Shown in pieces: positions 8,642 through 18,986 of a DNA stretch of 64,000 bases. Position 1 is the first letter of the stretch. Each line of letters starts with the position of its first letter. The translations under genes and the position numbers were made by a program. The notes under the pieces were generated by a model that was not told the origin of the DNA, did not search any database, and saw only the letters and a program-made list of their open reading frames with translations. Source of the DNA: Hanamia caeni (GTDB lineage: Bacteria; Bacteroidota; Bacteroidia; Chitinophagales; Chitinophagaceae); contig NZ_RJJR01000009.1 in NCBI RefSeq assembly GCF_003721595.1, positions 186,001 through 250,000 on the forward strand, written 5' to 3'.

Positions 8642-9503
8642 TTGCTTTTGCAAGCGTGGGCTTTGTTTGCAGGTATTTATAAATGCTTTCAATTTCCTTA
8701 TCGTTCATATAGCTCAGATAGTTTTTGGTGACTTCAGACATCAAACCCAGTTTGCGGTTTCCCAATGCTACACCGGTCCGTATCAATTTAAAAAAGTCTT
8801 GTTTGCTATAAGAGGCTGCAATGATGAGATCCGGGCCAAGATGCTCTTCACCTTTCAATTCACGACCATGACAGGCAGAGCAACTGCTTGCTGCCAGATA
8901 TCTTCCAAAAGAAACCGGGGTAGTATCACAATCTACATATCTCCCTTTGGTATTGGGTTGAATAAGGTCGGCAACAGCAGGCACTTTATTCTGCGTAATT
9001 AAGAAACGCCCCAGCAATGCATAGGATGATTTGTCGGGAAGTCCGGGCGTATTAGGCTGCTGCTTCAGTGTACGAAGGTGTGCAATTATTTTTGCCAGGC
9101 TTTCTTCTTTTAATTCATGATACATATATGAAGGCATAATGTATAAAGTATGGCCGTTCTTTTTAACTCCGTAACGTAATAATCGTATCAATTCTGCATT
9201 GGAGTAGGAAGGAATTACCTTTGTTAAATTAGGCGCCACAAGAGTAGCAAGACTTGGCGGAATTTCAGAGAAAACTTTTCCCGCCAGGTTTTCATTATGG
9301 CAATCACCGCAATGCGCCACGCGTGTAAGCCTTGCCCCTTCCGCAACCGATGCAGAGTCTGTTGGAATGGGCATATCTGTTAGTGGAACATCATATTTTT
9401 TGTTCAATATTACACTTGACCATGCATAAATGGCAAGCACAAGCACTAAAACAACAGATACTAAAATAATTCCGGTTCTCTTGATTATTTTTTTTATGGA
9501 CAT
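8637..9503 (-). CDS. Membrane-anchored di-haem cytochrome c
   Basis: 288 residues. An N-terminal membrane anchor (about 10-32) is followed by two class I cytochrome c modules with haem motifs CGDCH (65-69) and CSACH (208-212). Candidate axial methionines are in YIMPSYM (about 123) and GLMSE. The arrangement matches the small subunits that pass electrons from periplasmic dehydrogenases, but no dehydrogenase is adjacent. A hairpin terminator overlaps the stop codon. The gene appears monocistronic. Confidence 0.9.
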   Translation of the reverse strand: MSIKKIIKRTGIILVSVVLVLVLAIYAWSSVILNKKYDVPLTDMPIPTDSASVAEGARLTRVAHCGDCHNENLAGKVFSEIPPSLATLVAPNLTKVIPSYSNAELIRLLRYGVKKNGHTLYIMPSYMYHELKEESLAKIIAHLRTLKQQPNTPGLPDKSSYALLGRFLITQNKVPAVADLIQPNTKGRYVDCDTTPVSFGRYLAASSCSACHGRELKGEEHLGPDLIIAASYSKQDFFKLIRTGVALGNRKLGLMSEVTKNYLSYMNDKEIESIYKYLQTKPTLAKAK

Positions 9504-10000
9504 AAAGTGATTTTTATAAACGTGTTTTTAGCTTCTATGTTCAAACATTATTACAATCTTGTCTGCAATGAAGAACCTGGAAGTAAATTTTTTATGCAGT
9601 CAAAATTAGATTCGCTCGAACGTTAAGAACATTAGAAGATGGATGAAATGTTATTTTTGGCGATGAATTGTATTGGGGTTATGGGGATATCAGGCTGAGA
9701 GTTGGCTGGTTTCATCTATAGTAAATAAAGAAATAACCTGTTTTTTTATTTGCTGATACATTATATCCAATGTCGCCATTATAAATCTCACTTTATAAGT
9801 CAGCAAAAGATCCGTATTTCTTTCTTCATAAATATCCCTTAAATCCTGTTAGTTACCTTGGCCGCATTGGTCTGAAATCATTATAAGCAAGTTCTAAAAA
9901 AGCATTTTCTTCGGCGATATTTGAATACAATTTTTGAAGTTTAGTTTTTTACCTTTATTATTATCCCACAATATGAATGTTCCCATAAAAATTTGCAGAG
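9504..10000. other. Intergenic region between divergent genes
   Basis: 497 bases between the cytochrome (-) and DUF4838 (+) genes. It is AT-rich and holds no convincing gene, RNA or repeat. A weak TACCTTTA near 9950 could be a -7 element for the DUF4838 gene but has no correctly spaced TTG. Confidence 0.5.
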
Positions 10001-12343
10001 ATGAACCACACAAATAAAACCAATGAAATCAACAGGCTTGAGTTTTTAAGAAAATCCGGGCTGTTAGTGGCAGGAACAACACTTCTGCCACGATTGCTGA
10101 ATGCAAATTCTAAAGACGGGGCATACAATGATGGGGTGTCAGCCTTAAAAATATCAGGCTATCAAATTGTGGTTCCCTTGCACGCCGGCGATTTAGAGAA
10201 ACAAGCGGCGCAAGAACTTCAGCGCTATTTATCAAAAATAAGTACCTCAAAAATTTCTGTATTAGCTGAGAATGAATATACAGGCAGTAAAGCATTTTAT
10301 ATTGGGAAAACAAATTTTGCAAAAGCCAATAAAGTGGATATTGCCAACATAGCAGCAGATGGTTATATCTTTAAAACTGCCGGCAAAAATTTAATTATTT
10401 CAGGCGGCGCTAAAAAGGGCGTGCTCTATGGCGTGTACGATTTTTTGGAACAATCAGGATTTAAAAAACTTGCTCCGGATGATGTATTTATTTCTTCCAT
10501 AAAGAACAGCAATCCCCGAACAACCAGCCATGCCTACAATCCACCCATCACTTACCGAACCACCTCATACGGCCAGATGGGTAACCAGGAATATTCTGAC
10601 TGGAATAAACTTTCATCGCGGAGCGACTGGGGATTATTTGTTCACACGTTCAATACTTTGGTGTCTCCTGAACAATATGGCCAAAGTCATCCGGAATATT
10701 TTTCTTTGATAAATGGTGTGAGAATGCCGGGAACTCAATTGTGCCTATCCAACCAGGAAGTTGCAGATATATTGATAGCGAGTCTGAAAAAAAAGATTGC
10801 AGAGAATTCTGCTGCCACCTACTGGTCGGTTAGCCAGAATGATAATGATCAATATTGCCGTTGCGAAAATTGTAAGGCATTGAACGAAAAATATGGAAAG
10901 GTACCAAGCGGCTCAATTGTTTATTTTGTAAATCAAGTTGCCAGGGCTTTTCCGGAAAAAATTATTTCCACATTGGCCTATTGGTATTCGCGCAAGGCAC
11001 CTCAAAACATCCGGATTGAGCCGAATGTAAATATCATGCTTTGCAATATCGAGAGCACCAGGCAGGCTCCGGTGTATGAAACCGATCCGGCATTTTCGAA
11101 AGACCTGAAGGATTGGGGCGCCCTTACAAAAGATATTCTTATCTGGGATTATAATATTCAATTCACCAATTACTTTGATCCTTTTCCAAATCTTTTCACG
11201 CTAAAACCCAATATCAAATTCTATAGAGACAACCATGTAAACGCCCTGTTTATGCAGGCAAACGATGAGCCTGCCGCTGAAATGGCATTATTACGCAGCT
11301 ATATGATTTGCCAACTGATGTGGAATCCTGAACTCGATGAGCAAATTATTTTGGATAGTTTTTTAAAATCTTATTACGCAACCGCCGCGCCATTTATTCG
11401 CCAATATATTGACAGCATGCAGCAATCTTTAGTGAAAAGCGGTTTGAAGCTGAATATTTTTGGTGGTCCTATTGATCCGAAAGACGGATACCTGTCTGCA
11501 GAGATGATGTCGCATTATCAAAAACTTTTTGATGATGCCGAAAAAGCGGTAAGTGCTAATCCCGAATTGTTGAGGCGTGTACAGGTAGCGCGGTTGCCCA
11601 TCATGTATGCTGCGATACAAATTGGAAGAACGGAAATTGATACACCGCGCAGCATGTACCAGCGCGATAAGAATGGTGTCGTATCGCCAAAACCACAGAT
11701 GGTTGCGCTTGTGAACCAGTTTGTTGATGGCTGCGTTCGTGAAAAAGTAAAATTAATAAGAGAAAGGAGTGGCACTCCCGAACATTTTCGGGCAGCTTAC
11801 CGGCGCATCTTTTCCAATATGGATAAAACTTATGTGGATAAAGCATTTAAGAAAAAAATTAACGCTATCACCCATCCTGCCGCTACATCAAAAGATGTGG
11901 AAAGCCTTACAGATGGCATGTTTGCGTCTTATGAATCGTGGCAGTCCGCAGATAAGAATTGGGTTTTTTATACCGGGAGCCACGTAGATTTTGTATTAGA
12001 TCTGGGCGCAGTGATGCCTGTCAATACGGTAAACATGGATTTTTTAAATCCGCAGGCACAGCCCGACTGGCATTTGATGGCGCTGCCGCAATATGTGAGT
12101 TATCAAACCTCCACTGATGGACAAAAATTTAATGACCCGATCCGCGTGAACAATCCTAATAACCCTAATCCCGCCGAAAATCCCGGTATCAGTAAAATTT
12201 CCATTTTTTCATTTACAACAAATTTGAATACTGACGCGCGTTATATCAAAGTTCATGCGGAAAGCCTGTTAACCGCCCCATCATGGCACATCCGCGCCGG
12301 ACAAACCATGTCTGTTTACACGGATGAGATTGTGATAACTTAA
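10001..12343 (+). CDS. DUF4838 carbohydrate-active-like protein
   Basis: 780 residues. The N-terminus (NRLEFLRKSGLLVAGTTLLP) looks like a Tat-like or Sec export signal without the twin arginine. Residues about 50-170 form the alpha/beta domain seen before GH20 and alpha-glucuronidase barrels. The central DUF4838 domain (about 190-470) carries the diagnostic NDNDQYCRCENC (about 281-292), with Cys likely binding a metal. A C-terminal galactose-binding/F5-8-type beta-sandwich occupies about 635-780. The family is assumed to act on glycans but no reaction is established. It points toward the EEP gene of utilisation locus 1 and may serve the same substrate. Confidence 0.85.
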   Translation: MNHTNKTNEINRLEFLRKSGLLVAGTTLLPRLLNANSKDGAYNDGVSALKISGYQIVVPLHAGDLEKQAAQELQRYLSKISTSKISVLAENEYTGSKAFYIGKTNFAKANKVDIANIAADGYIFKTAGKNLIISGGAKKGVLYGVYDFLEQSGFKKLAPDDVFISSIKNSNPRTTSHAYNPPITYRTTSYGQMGNQEYSDWNKLSSRSDWGLFVHTFNTLVSPEQYGQSHPEYFSLINGVRMPGTQLCLSNQEVADILIASLKKKIAENSAATYWSVSQNDNDQYCRCENCKALNEKYGKVPSGSIVYFVNQVARAFPEKIISTLAYWYSRKAPQNIRIEPNVNIMLCNIESTRQAPVYETDPAFSKDLKDWGALTKDILIWDYNIQFTNYFDPFPNLFTLKPNIKFYRDNHVNALFMQANDEPAAEMALLRSYMICQLMWNPELDEQIILDSFLKSYYATAAPFIRQYIDSMQQSLVKSGLKLNIFGGPIDPKDGYLSAEMMSHYQKLFDDAEKAVSANPELLRRVQVARLPIMYAAIQIGRTEIDTPRSMYQRDKNGVVSPKPQMVALVNQFVDGCVREKVKLIRERSGTPEHFRAAYRRIFSNMDKTYVDKAFKKKINAITHPAATSKDVESLTDGMFASYESWQSADKNWVFYTGSHVDFVLDLGAVMPVNTVNMDFLNPQAQPDWHLMALPQYVSYQTSTDGQKFNDPIRVNNPNNPNPAENPGISKISIFSFTTNLNTDARYIKVHAESLLTAPSWHIRAGQTMSVYTDEIVIT

Positions 12344-12515
12344 AAAAGTGTGAGGTTAAAAAGCTTTATATATTTTGTCAGTGAATAAAGAAATAATCAA
12401 TTTTCTTATTTCGAATCGCTAGATAACGGTAATGCATACACGATATTGGCTGCTATTTTTAACGATGCTTCAGCCTAATTTGTAAACCAAAATAAATAAT
12501 CCACAATTCTGGCAA

Positions 12516-13361
12516 CTATTTTTCTTTGACGTTTGCTGTCAGCGGCAAATGATCTGAAGCGGCGATATTATTGATGGCTTTGTAATCTGAAACGGACAAG
12601 ATTTTTGCTGCTTCAGGATTTAAGACAATATAATCAATTGTCACCCGGGGCGAATCAGATGGCGATGTGAGCGGGCAATCCGTTACACATGGAAAAATGA
12701 ATTCCTTCCGTAAGCTTTGCATTTCCTTTCCCGAAGGAAGGCTGTTGAAATCTCCCGCAAGGATTAAAGGGGACTTACTTTGCCTGGAAATTTTTATTAA
12801 TTGATTTACCTGCGCCATCCTGTTTTCGAACTTCAGGTCGAGATGGGTAGAAGCAAACAATACGTCTTTACCGGGGAACATTTCAATTCTTACGATGGCA
12901 ACTGAACGGCGCTCTCCGGTGGTGTCAGGCATTTGCAACGTATATCGGTCATGCTCTTTAATGGCAAAACGTGATAATATCGCTACTCCGTACTCGCCCC
13001 CATCATAATCAATTGATTTAGAAAAATAATAGTTCATATTTGTCAGCTTGCCCAGCTCTTTGGCCTGATCCAAATTCACCCCTGACCTTCCGGTGTGAAC
13101 ATCTATCTCCTGGAGTGCCACAAGATCAGGTTTTTCCTTTTTGATAACAGCAGCGATGCTGTCTACATGTATGTCGTAAATACTGTGATGAATGGGCGCC
13201 GCATGCCTTATGTTATAAGTCATCATCTTCACTGGCGTACTATCAGTGGTAATCTTGTTATCAATTGCCTGCGGATTTTCCATTCCATGGGCCTTACTAC
13301 AAACTATAATAACAAACAGGCTGACTACTAAGTTTAGTGATTTTATATAAATTGACCTCAT
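12516..13361 (-). CDS. Exported endonuclease/exonuclease/phosphatase-family phosphodiesterase
   Basis: 281 residues with a signal peptide (about 1-25). All metal and catalytic motifs of the EEP fold are visible: MTYNIR (N50), ALQEID (E85), STHLDL (H173), GDFNS (D204, N206) and SDHLPL (D270, H271). Known members cut phosphodiesters in nucleic acids, inositides or sphingomyelin; an exported form beside SusC/SusD may remove phosphate-linked groups from a glycan or lipid. It lies 103 bases downstream of SusD on the same strand and may have its own promoter. Confidence 0.88.
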   Translation of the reverse strand: MRSIYIKSLNLVVSLFVIIVCSKAHGMENPQAIDNKITTDSTPVKMMTYNIRHAAPIHHSIYDIHVDSIAAVIKKEKPDLVALQEIDVHTGRSGVNLDQAKELGKLTNMNYYFSKSIDYDGGEYGVAILSRFAIKEHDRYTLQMPDTTGERRSVAIVRIEMFPGKDVLFASTHLDLKFENRMAQVNQLIKISRQSKSPLILAGDFNSLPSGKEMQSLRKEFIFPCVTDCPLTSPSDSPRVTIDYIVLNPEAAKILSVSDYKAINNIAASDHLPLTANVKEK

Positions 13362-13419
13362 TCGAATTGTATTTTTAAAGACTTGAATTTTATCTGTTCA
13401 AAAATGGTAGATAATGTCT

Positions 13420-13427
13420 CAAAAGTA
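13420..13427 (-). promoter_or_regulatory. Candidate -7 element for the EEP gene
   Basis: CAAAAGTA on the plus strand, TACTTTTG on the minus strand, an exact TAnnTTTG. It is 58 bases from the EEP start. No TTG is found at the expected distance, so it may be chance. Confidence 0.3.
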
Positions 13428-13464
13428 GCGGCAAATTCTTTGAGACACCATCTATCAAAAAAAA

Positions 13465-15258
13465 TCACCAGTTAGGATTTTGAGTAAGATTCGTATTCAA
13501 CAGCAGCTCCTGTGTTGGCAATGGATACAAATAGTCCCGGTCCTCATCAAAAGTTTTTGGAACGTTAGCATTAATAGTCACTTTGCCACCATCTGCGCCA
13601 TTTTCTAATGTAATATCAGTGCCGAGTTTCAGGTATACCACGCCTTGCTGTACAGGGGGTTTTGTGTCGGTGTAAATGACGACGTCTGGCTTACCGTTGC
13701 CATCAAGATCAAAAGCGCCCGGCCCTGGGAAATATTCGCCATAAAATTGTAATGAAATGAGATGCCCTTCTTTCCAGCGCATTAAATCATCCCAGCGAAA
13801 ACCTTCCATTACAAGTTCTATTCGTCTTTCACGACGAATCTCCAGGATTACACCTTTATCCGGCCCGGAAACGTGAGTATATTGGCTGGCAAGATAAGGG
13901 TCTGGATCTGCATTCGCTGCTGCCACATCAAGAGTAGGCATACCCACACGATCACGTAATAATTTGATAGAACGGTTAATATCCTCCTGCGTAAGCGTAC
14001 CCAATTCTGCTTTAGCTTCTGCAAAGTTCAACAGCACTTCGGCATACCTGAATACCGGCAAAGGATTCGTGTTTCCGCTGATCCGGTCATCCGGAGGCGT
14101 GGTTACAAATTTTATCAGTTGATATCCGGTAACCGTAGCTCCAAAGCTGGGAGCTACTTCTACGTTAGTACCCATACGCATATATCCTGGCGTGCGGATA
14201 GTTTCTGAAAGCCGCGGATCACGATTCTGGACTTCTTCATAAAATTGCATGCTTTCATGATCCGGTATATCAGTGAAGCGTGAACCATCCTTCATCAGGT
14301 AGCTGTTTACCAGCTTTTTTTCCAATCCCGGTTTGCCGTAGGATGGAGATACCGTGTAGTAATTTACAGTATGAAAAACCTGCAATGTTGTACTGAACGT
14401 TCTTGCCAGAATTACTTCACTTCCTATAGGATTTGATGCGGTAAATAATTCCTGGTAGGCTGTAGCCGGCGTGCTCGTATAGATTGTGTATTTTCCACTA
14501 CTTATGAGTGAATCAGCGGCGGCGGCGGCCTGCTGGAATAATTCGTCAGCACCAGTTAATGGCTTGCCATAGCTATCTTTTCCAAATAGATCATCAGCGT
14601 GATATTTTCGCCAGGTGCCTTCATACAGACAAACCCGTGATTTAAGCGCTAATGCTGTCCATTTAGTTACCTTGTCGACAGAAGTATTTGTGGGTAAATT
14701 CGCAATTGCATAATCCAGGTCAGATACGACAGAATCAATAACAAGCATTCTTGAATCACGTGGCTTTTGAAGCAGAGTAGAGTCGTTAGCATCAATGGCT
14801 CCCGAATACCACGGCACATCGCCAAAGGTCTGCACCATATTGAAATAAAAATAGGCCCTGAAAAACCTGGCAACGCCAACATAAGGTGCGGATACATTGT
14901 CGGGCAGATGGCCTTTTGTATAATTCTGCAAAAAGAAATTAATATTTCTAAGAGCGCCCCAATTCCAGCCTCCTCCACTCACCGGAACGGTCCTGGCGCC
15001 GGTAAGTTCATTTGAAAGTGAGGTAACCACGATATTATCCACCTGTTCATTATAAAGGCTGACTGCATCAGGAATAATATCATTATAAAAAGAATTAGTA
15101 TAAAGCTGCAATTGGCTCGCACTGTTAAAGCTGCTCCCAGGCGACAATTGTGACAATGGTTCCCTGTCTAGAAAATCTTTGCTGCATGAACTTAATAGCA
15201 GGATAAATCCCGAAAAAGCTATGGAAAAAAAGGCAATTTTATAAATTGATTTGTGCAT
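13465..15258 (-). CDS. SusD/RagB-family outer-membrane glycan-binding lipoprotein, locus 1
   Basis: 597 residues from the chosen start. That ATG (MHKSIYKIAFF) gives a clean signal peptide and a lipobox LLLSSC followed by SKDF; the longer frame would start inside the end of SusC. The DREPLSQLSPGSSF opening, the helical TPR-like core and the closing PLPTQELLLNTNLTQNPNW are standard SusD features. It sits on the cell surface over its SusC partner and captures glycans. The gap to SusC is 23 bases, so the two are co-transcribed. Confidence 0.95.
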   Translation of the reverse strand: MHKSIYKIAFFSIAFSGFILLLSSCSKDFLDREPLSQLSPGSSFNSASQLQLYTNSFYNDIIPDAVSLYNEQVDNIVVTSLSNELTGARTVPVSGGGWNWGALRNINFFLQNYTKGHLPDNVSAPYVGVARFFRAYFYFNMVQTFGDVPWYSGAIDANDSTLLQKPRDSRMLVIDSVVSDLDYAIANLPTNTSVDKVTKWTALALKSRVCLYEGTWRKYHADDLFGKDSYGKPLTGADELFQQAAAAADSLISSGKYTIYTSTPATAYQELFTASNPIGSEVILARTFSTTLQVFHTVNYYTVSPSYGKPGLEKKLVNSYLMKDGSRFTDIPDHESMQFYEEVQNRDPRLSETIRTPGYMRMGTNVEVAPSFGATVTGYQLIKFVTTPPDDRISGNTNPLPVFRYAEVLLNFAEAKAELGTLTQEDINRSIKLLRDRVGMPTLDVAAANADPDPYLASQYTHVSGPDKGVILEIRRERRIELVMEGFRWDDLMRWKEGHLISLQFYGEYFPGPGAFDLDGNGKPDVVIYTDTKPPVQQGVVYLKLGTDITLENGADGGKVTINANVPKTFDEDRDYLYPLPTQELLLNTNLTQNPNW

Positions 15259-15281
15259 TTTATTTGGTTTATTAGTTAAGC

Positions 15282-18200
15282 CTAAAAGGTAACATTCAGC
15301 CCGCAAGAATAATTTTTAAAGAAAGGGTAATTTCTTGCGTTATTATCGCCGCGCGAACCGGACGGATCGGCTGATACCTGTTCAGGGTCAATATATTTTG
15401 TTTCCAACCTGGTGGCAGTAAAAATATTTTCGCCGCTCACATAAACTTTTATATTGCTGATTTTCATGCGCTGAAGCAGCGACTTGGGAAGATCATAACC
15501 TATAGTAAGATTTTTGAGCCTGATGTAGGCAGTGTTTTGCATATACTTATTATTCACACTTCTTAGCTCTGTGTTTCCGTTTAAGGCCACATATCCCCTG
15601 AGTTTTGGAAAATACGCATCAGGGTTTTCGGGGCTCCATATTTTGCTTTCGAAATTTTTCGGAATAAAGCTATAATAAGGACGTCCGTAAACACCCCAGA
15701 AGAAATAGGTTTCATTGCCGGGATACCAGTCCTGGCGCCCTACTCCCTGAAAAAACACCGAGACAGAAAATCCATTCCAATTTGCGGCTCCTGTAATTCC
15801 AAAAGGAAACCTTGGAAGACTATTTCCAAGAATACGTAAATCACCATGGTCTGACAGTGTGTTCTTGCCATCATTAACCACATTATCGCCATTCAGATCC
15901 ACAAAGCGTAAATCGCCCGCCTGCAGGTTTCGTCCATCCCCTGGCGAACTCAGGCGCGTTCTGTTGACATAGTCCTGGTTTACAGCATAATTTTTTGCAG
16001 CATCATCGCTTTCAAAATACCCGTCAACAGTATACCCCCAAATATCACCCAGTTTTTGGCCCACGTAATAATTACTGAGAAGTTTGCTTGGGTTGTCAAA
16101 TTTTGTAATGTGCGATTCCGAATTCGAAAGAACGATGCCTATGTTATAGGAAAATGGTTTGTCTTTAATCGTAGTTCTGTCTTCCCAGTGAATGGACAAA
16201 TCAAAGCCTTTTGTATCGAGGTCTGCCGCATTTTGTTTGGGCGAAGAGGCGCCGAACACGGCTGGCAATGTTCTTCCTGCCACGAGCATGTCAAGTGTTT
16301 TCCGATCATACAGATCGATTGTAGCGCTAAGGCGGTTGCTTAAAAATGAAATGTCTAATCCAACATTGGAAGACGTGGTTCGCTCCCACGTTAATTGCGG
16401 AGTTATCGGGCTTCCCACGCGCAAATATTGAGATTGATTACCACCTTGCAACCAGTTGGAAAGCCCTGTATTCATCACGGGGATGTAAGGGTAGTTTTGA
16501 CTTCGCAAATTCGTGCTTAGCGATTGGTTTCCCAACGACCCATAGGAACCGCGGATCTTCAGTTCAGAGATAACACCGGACAATCCGTCAAAAAACTTTT
16601 CCTGGCTGATGCGCCACCCTGCGGAAACAGAAGGGAAAAAGCCAAAGCGGCTATCAGCAGGGAAGTGAGAACTGCCATCATAACGCCCGTTCACTTCGAA
16701 AAGGTATTTATCCTTATAGCTGTAGTTTATTCTGCCAAAATATCCACGCAATGCCCACTCAACGGAATTACTGCCCACTTTTTGTCCGCTGGTTCCTAAA
16801 TCAAGCGCATTCAGATCTTCAGAAAGAAGATTGTTAGCACTTCCATCTATTGTGTGATATTTTTTATATTCCTGATTATAGCCCGCGAGTATTTTTATAT
16901 TATGCTCACCCAGGCTTTTGGTAAAAGTAGCATAAGCATTTACCACCTGGTATTGATCCTGGCTGGCAGATTCTGTATACAGATCAGTCCCTAAATAATC
17001 AATCTGGCCGGGATAGATAGACCATGGGGTGACAGTGCTCCTGTGGAAATCGGAATAAGGATTCAACTGGTAACTATAGCTACCAATCACTTCCAGCTCT
17101 TTAGTTGGCTGAATATTTACGCTGACGGTGTTCGTCATGACGAATTCCTGTGTTTGTGATTTATCCTTTCCATATTCAAGCTGTAGATTTCTGCCATCGG
17201 CCATTCCGTAATTATTCAACTGGCTGCGGTAAGTAAATGTTCCATCGGGGTTCATTGGAACATAAGAAGGCAGCATATGAACGCCAAGGTAAACAAAGGC
17301 CGTGTTTACATCGCTTGCTGAGCCCGCTCCCGGGTAATTGTATGTATTTGTTGAAAACTGGAGATTATCGCTGATGGTGAGCCATGAGTTGATGTGCGCA
17401 TTTACCTTCGTTCTTAAATCGTAGGCCGTGTATTTATCACGATGAAACTTCATGATTCCTGACTGCTCATAAAAGCGACCTGAAAGCAGGAAGTCTATTT
17501 TGTCGGTACCTCCGGAAAATTGTAAAGAATGCGTCATGGAAGGAAGATTATTGTGGAAGAAATAATTCCACCAATCTGTATTTCCGTACCAAACATACTG
17601 ATCACGGCCATTGCGATTTTGAACTACAACAGATGGAAGAGAATGATCAGTTCGGCGCTTTTGCAATTCTTCATAATCTGCATCAGTATAACCGGTATAA
17701 ATATTTCCGGTGCTGATTTGAAACGCTTCATCTATCAGCTTTCCGGTAGCGTATCCATCGGTCATGAAATCGTGGCTGGTAGTCGAGTTGGCTATCGAAA
17801 AATTATTGCTATACGTTACTTGAAGCTTCCCTGCCCTTCCTTTTTTGGTAACGACTAAGATTACCCCATAGGCTGCCCGCGCACCATAGATGGCCGCAGA
17901 TGAAGCATCTTTTAACACAGTAACCGTTGCTACATCCTGCGGATTGAGCATATTGATATCTCCTGGTACGCCATCAATCAATACAAGCGGTTGTCCTCCA
18001 TTTACTGAGGTAAAACCGCGTATGTTGATTTTGCCATTGGCTCCCGGACGGCCGTCATTAAAATTAATACTCAAGCCTGGCATCGCTCCTTGCAACGCCT
18101 GGCTTACATTTGCTATCGGCCGATCCTCTAACAGTTTAGAATCAATTTGAGAAACAGCTCCTGTAAGATTTACTTTTTTCTGAGTTCCATAACCCACCAC

Positions 18201-18830
18201 TACCACGTCGCTAAGGCTGTTAATATTTGCAATCATTACGAGGTTTATCGTTGTTTTGCCCGCCGTTGATACCGTTTGAGTATTGTATCCCACATAGCTA
18301 AATTGCAACTGGGCGTCATCTGAAAGCTCCAATGAAAAGTTACCTTCTGTATCTGTAGTGGTTGCCTGGCTAGAGCCGACAACCTTCACCGTTACCCCTA
18401 TTAATGGGTTACCGTTTTCATCAGTTATTTTGCCGGTGATTTTGCGGAAGACGGCCTCTGAACTTTTTTGAGAGATGATAATCAGATTATTTTCCAATGA
18501 GGAATAGGTAAGCGATGTATTGGACAGGACGGTCGTCAATACTTTTGATAAAGGCGTGTTGCTGACGTCTATGTTTATCGTTTTATCAGTTGGTAAAATG
18601 TTGTTGCTGTAAACAAACCGGAAATCCGTTTTGCTCTCAATTACTTTGAACAATTTGCCCAGATTTGCATCCCTGAGGTGAAGGCTGATTTTCTCGTCCT
18701 GTGAAAATGCTTTGGCCGAAATTTGTGTGGTGGCCACCAGGATGAACAGCGCGGTGAGTTTCATAATCAATAGGAATTTCGTTAATTTCCGGAACGAAGA
18801 AATCGACTTCCGAAGTTGAGTTTTTTTCAT
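15282..18830 (-). CDS. SusC/RagA-family TonB-dependent transporter with STN domain, locus 1
   Basis: 1182 residues. Signal peptide to about 40; STN signalling domain about 47-119; CarboxypepD_reg-like domain about 130-200 (GKITDENGNPLIGVTVKV); TonB-box-like DVVVVGYGTQKK about 208-219; plug from about 222 and then a large barrel ending in an aromatic strand (CGLNVTF). It imports large oligosaccharides across the outer membrane with SusD. The STN domain is the part that touches FecR-type anti-sigma factors, and a FecR/sigma pair lies directly upstream, so uptake is probably coupled to induction of this locus. Confidence 0.96.
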   Translation of the reverse strand: MKKTQLRKSISSFRKLTKFLLIMKLTALFILVATTQISAKAFSQDEKISLHLRDANLGKLFKVIESKTDFRFVYSNNILPTDKTINIDVSNTPLSKVLTTVLSNTSLTYSSLENNLIIISQKSSEAVFRKITGKITDENGNPLIGVTVKVVGSSQATTTDTEGNFSLELSDDAQLQFSYVGYNTQTVSTAGKTTINLVMIANINSLSDVVVVGYGTQKKVNLTGAVSQIDSKLLEDRPIANVSQALQGAMPGLSINFNDGRPGANGKINIRGFTSVNGGQPLVLIDGVPGDINMLNPQDVATVTVLKDASSAAIYGARAAYGVILVVTKKGRAGKLQVTYSNNFSIANSTTSHDFMTDGYATGKLIDEAFQISTGNIYTGYTDADYEELQKRRTDHSLPSVVVQNRNGRDQYVWYGNTDWWNYFFHNNLPSMTHSLQFSGGTDKIDFLLSGRFYEQSGIMKFHRDKYTAYDLRTKVNAHINSWLTISDNLQFSTNTYNYPGAGSASDVNTAFVYLGVHMLPSYVPMNPDGTFTYRSQLNNYGMADGRNLQLEYGKDKSQTQEFVMTNTVSVNIQPTKELEVIGSYSYQLNPYSDFHRSTVTPWSIYPGQIDYLGTDLYTESASQDQYQVVNAYATFTKSLGEHNIKILAGYNQEYKKYHTIDGSANNLLSEDLNALDLGTSGQKVGSNSVEWALRGYFGRINYSYKDKYLFEVNGRYDGSSHFPADSRFGFFPSVSAGWRISQEKFFDGLSGVISELKIRGSYGSLGNQSLSTNLRSQNYPYIPVMNTGLSNWLQGGNQSQYLRVGSPITPQLTWERTTSSNVGLDISFLSNRLSATIDLYDRKTLDMLVAGRTLPAVFGASSPKQNAADLDTKGFDLSIHWEDRTTIKDKPFSYNIGIVLSNSESHITKFDNPSKLLSNYYVGQKLGDIWGYTVDGYFESDDAAKNYAVNQDYVNRTRLSSPGDGRNLQAGDLRFVDLNGDNVVNDGKNTLSDHGDLRILGNSLPRFPFGITGAANWNGFSVSVFFQGVGRQDWYPGNETYFFWGVYGRPYYSFIPKNFESKIWSPENPDAYFPKLRGYVALNGNTELRSVNNKYMQNTAYIRLKNLTIGYDLPKSLLQRMKISNIKVYVSGENIFTATRLETKYIDPEQVSADPSGSRGDNNARNYPFFKNYSCGLNVTF

Positions 18831-18860
18831 ACTTTTAAATTGGTTTAAAGTAATATGAAT

Positions 18861-18893
18861 GAAACAGGATATTGCTTAATAGGTACCTGTTTC
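18861..18893. repeat. 8-bp inverted repeat in the SusC leader
   Basis: GAAACAGG at 18861-18868 and CCTGTTTC at 18886-18893, separated by 17 bases. It lies in the leader of the SusC gene, about 30 bases before the start codon. No T-run follows in either direction, so a regulatory hairpin or protein site is likelier than a terminator. Confidence 0.4.
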
Positions 18894-18986
18894 TTAATTT
18901 AAGCTACGGTGGAATGTTGGCGCATTCCCCGTTTTTTTCATTTTTCGTTTGTGTGTTTATCGATGCATTAAGTCATATTTTTTATT

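Noticed and set aside
10001..10100. Tat export signal on the DUF4838 protein
   Set aside because: The twin arginine is absent (NRLEFLRKSG), so it is left as an undetermined export signal.
15300..18800. Long open frames antisense to SusC
   Set aside because: They mirror the high-information coding strand of a well-recognised transporter; no domains or start signals of their own.
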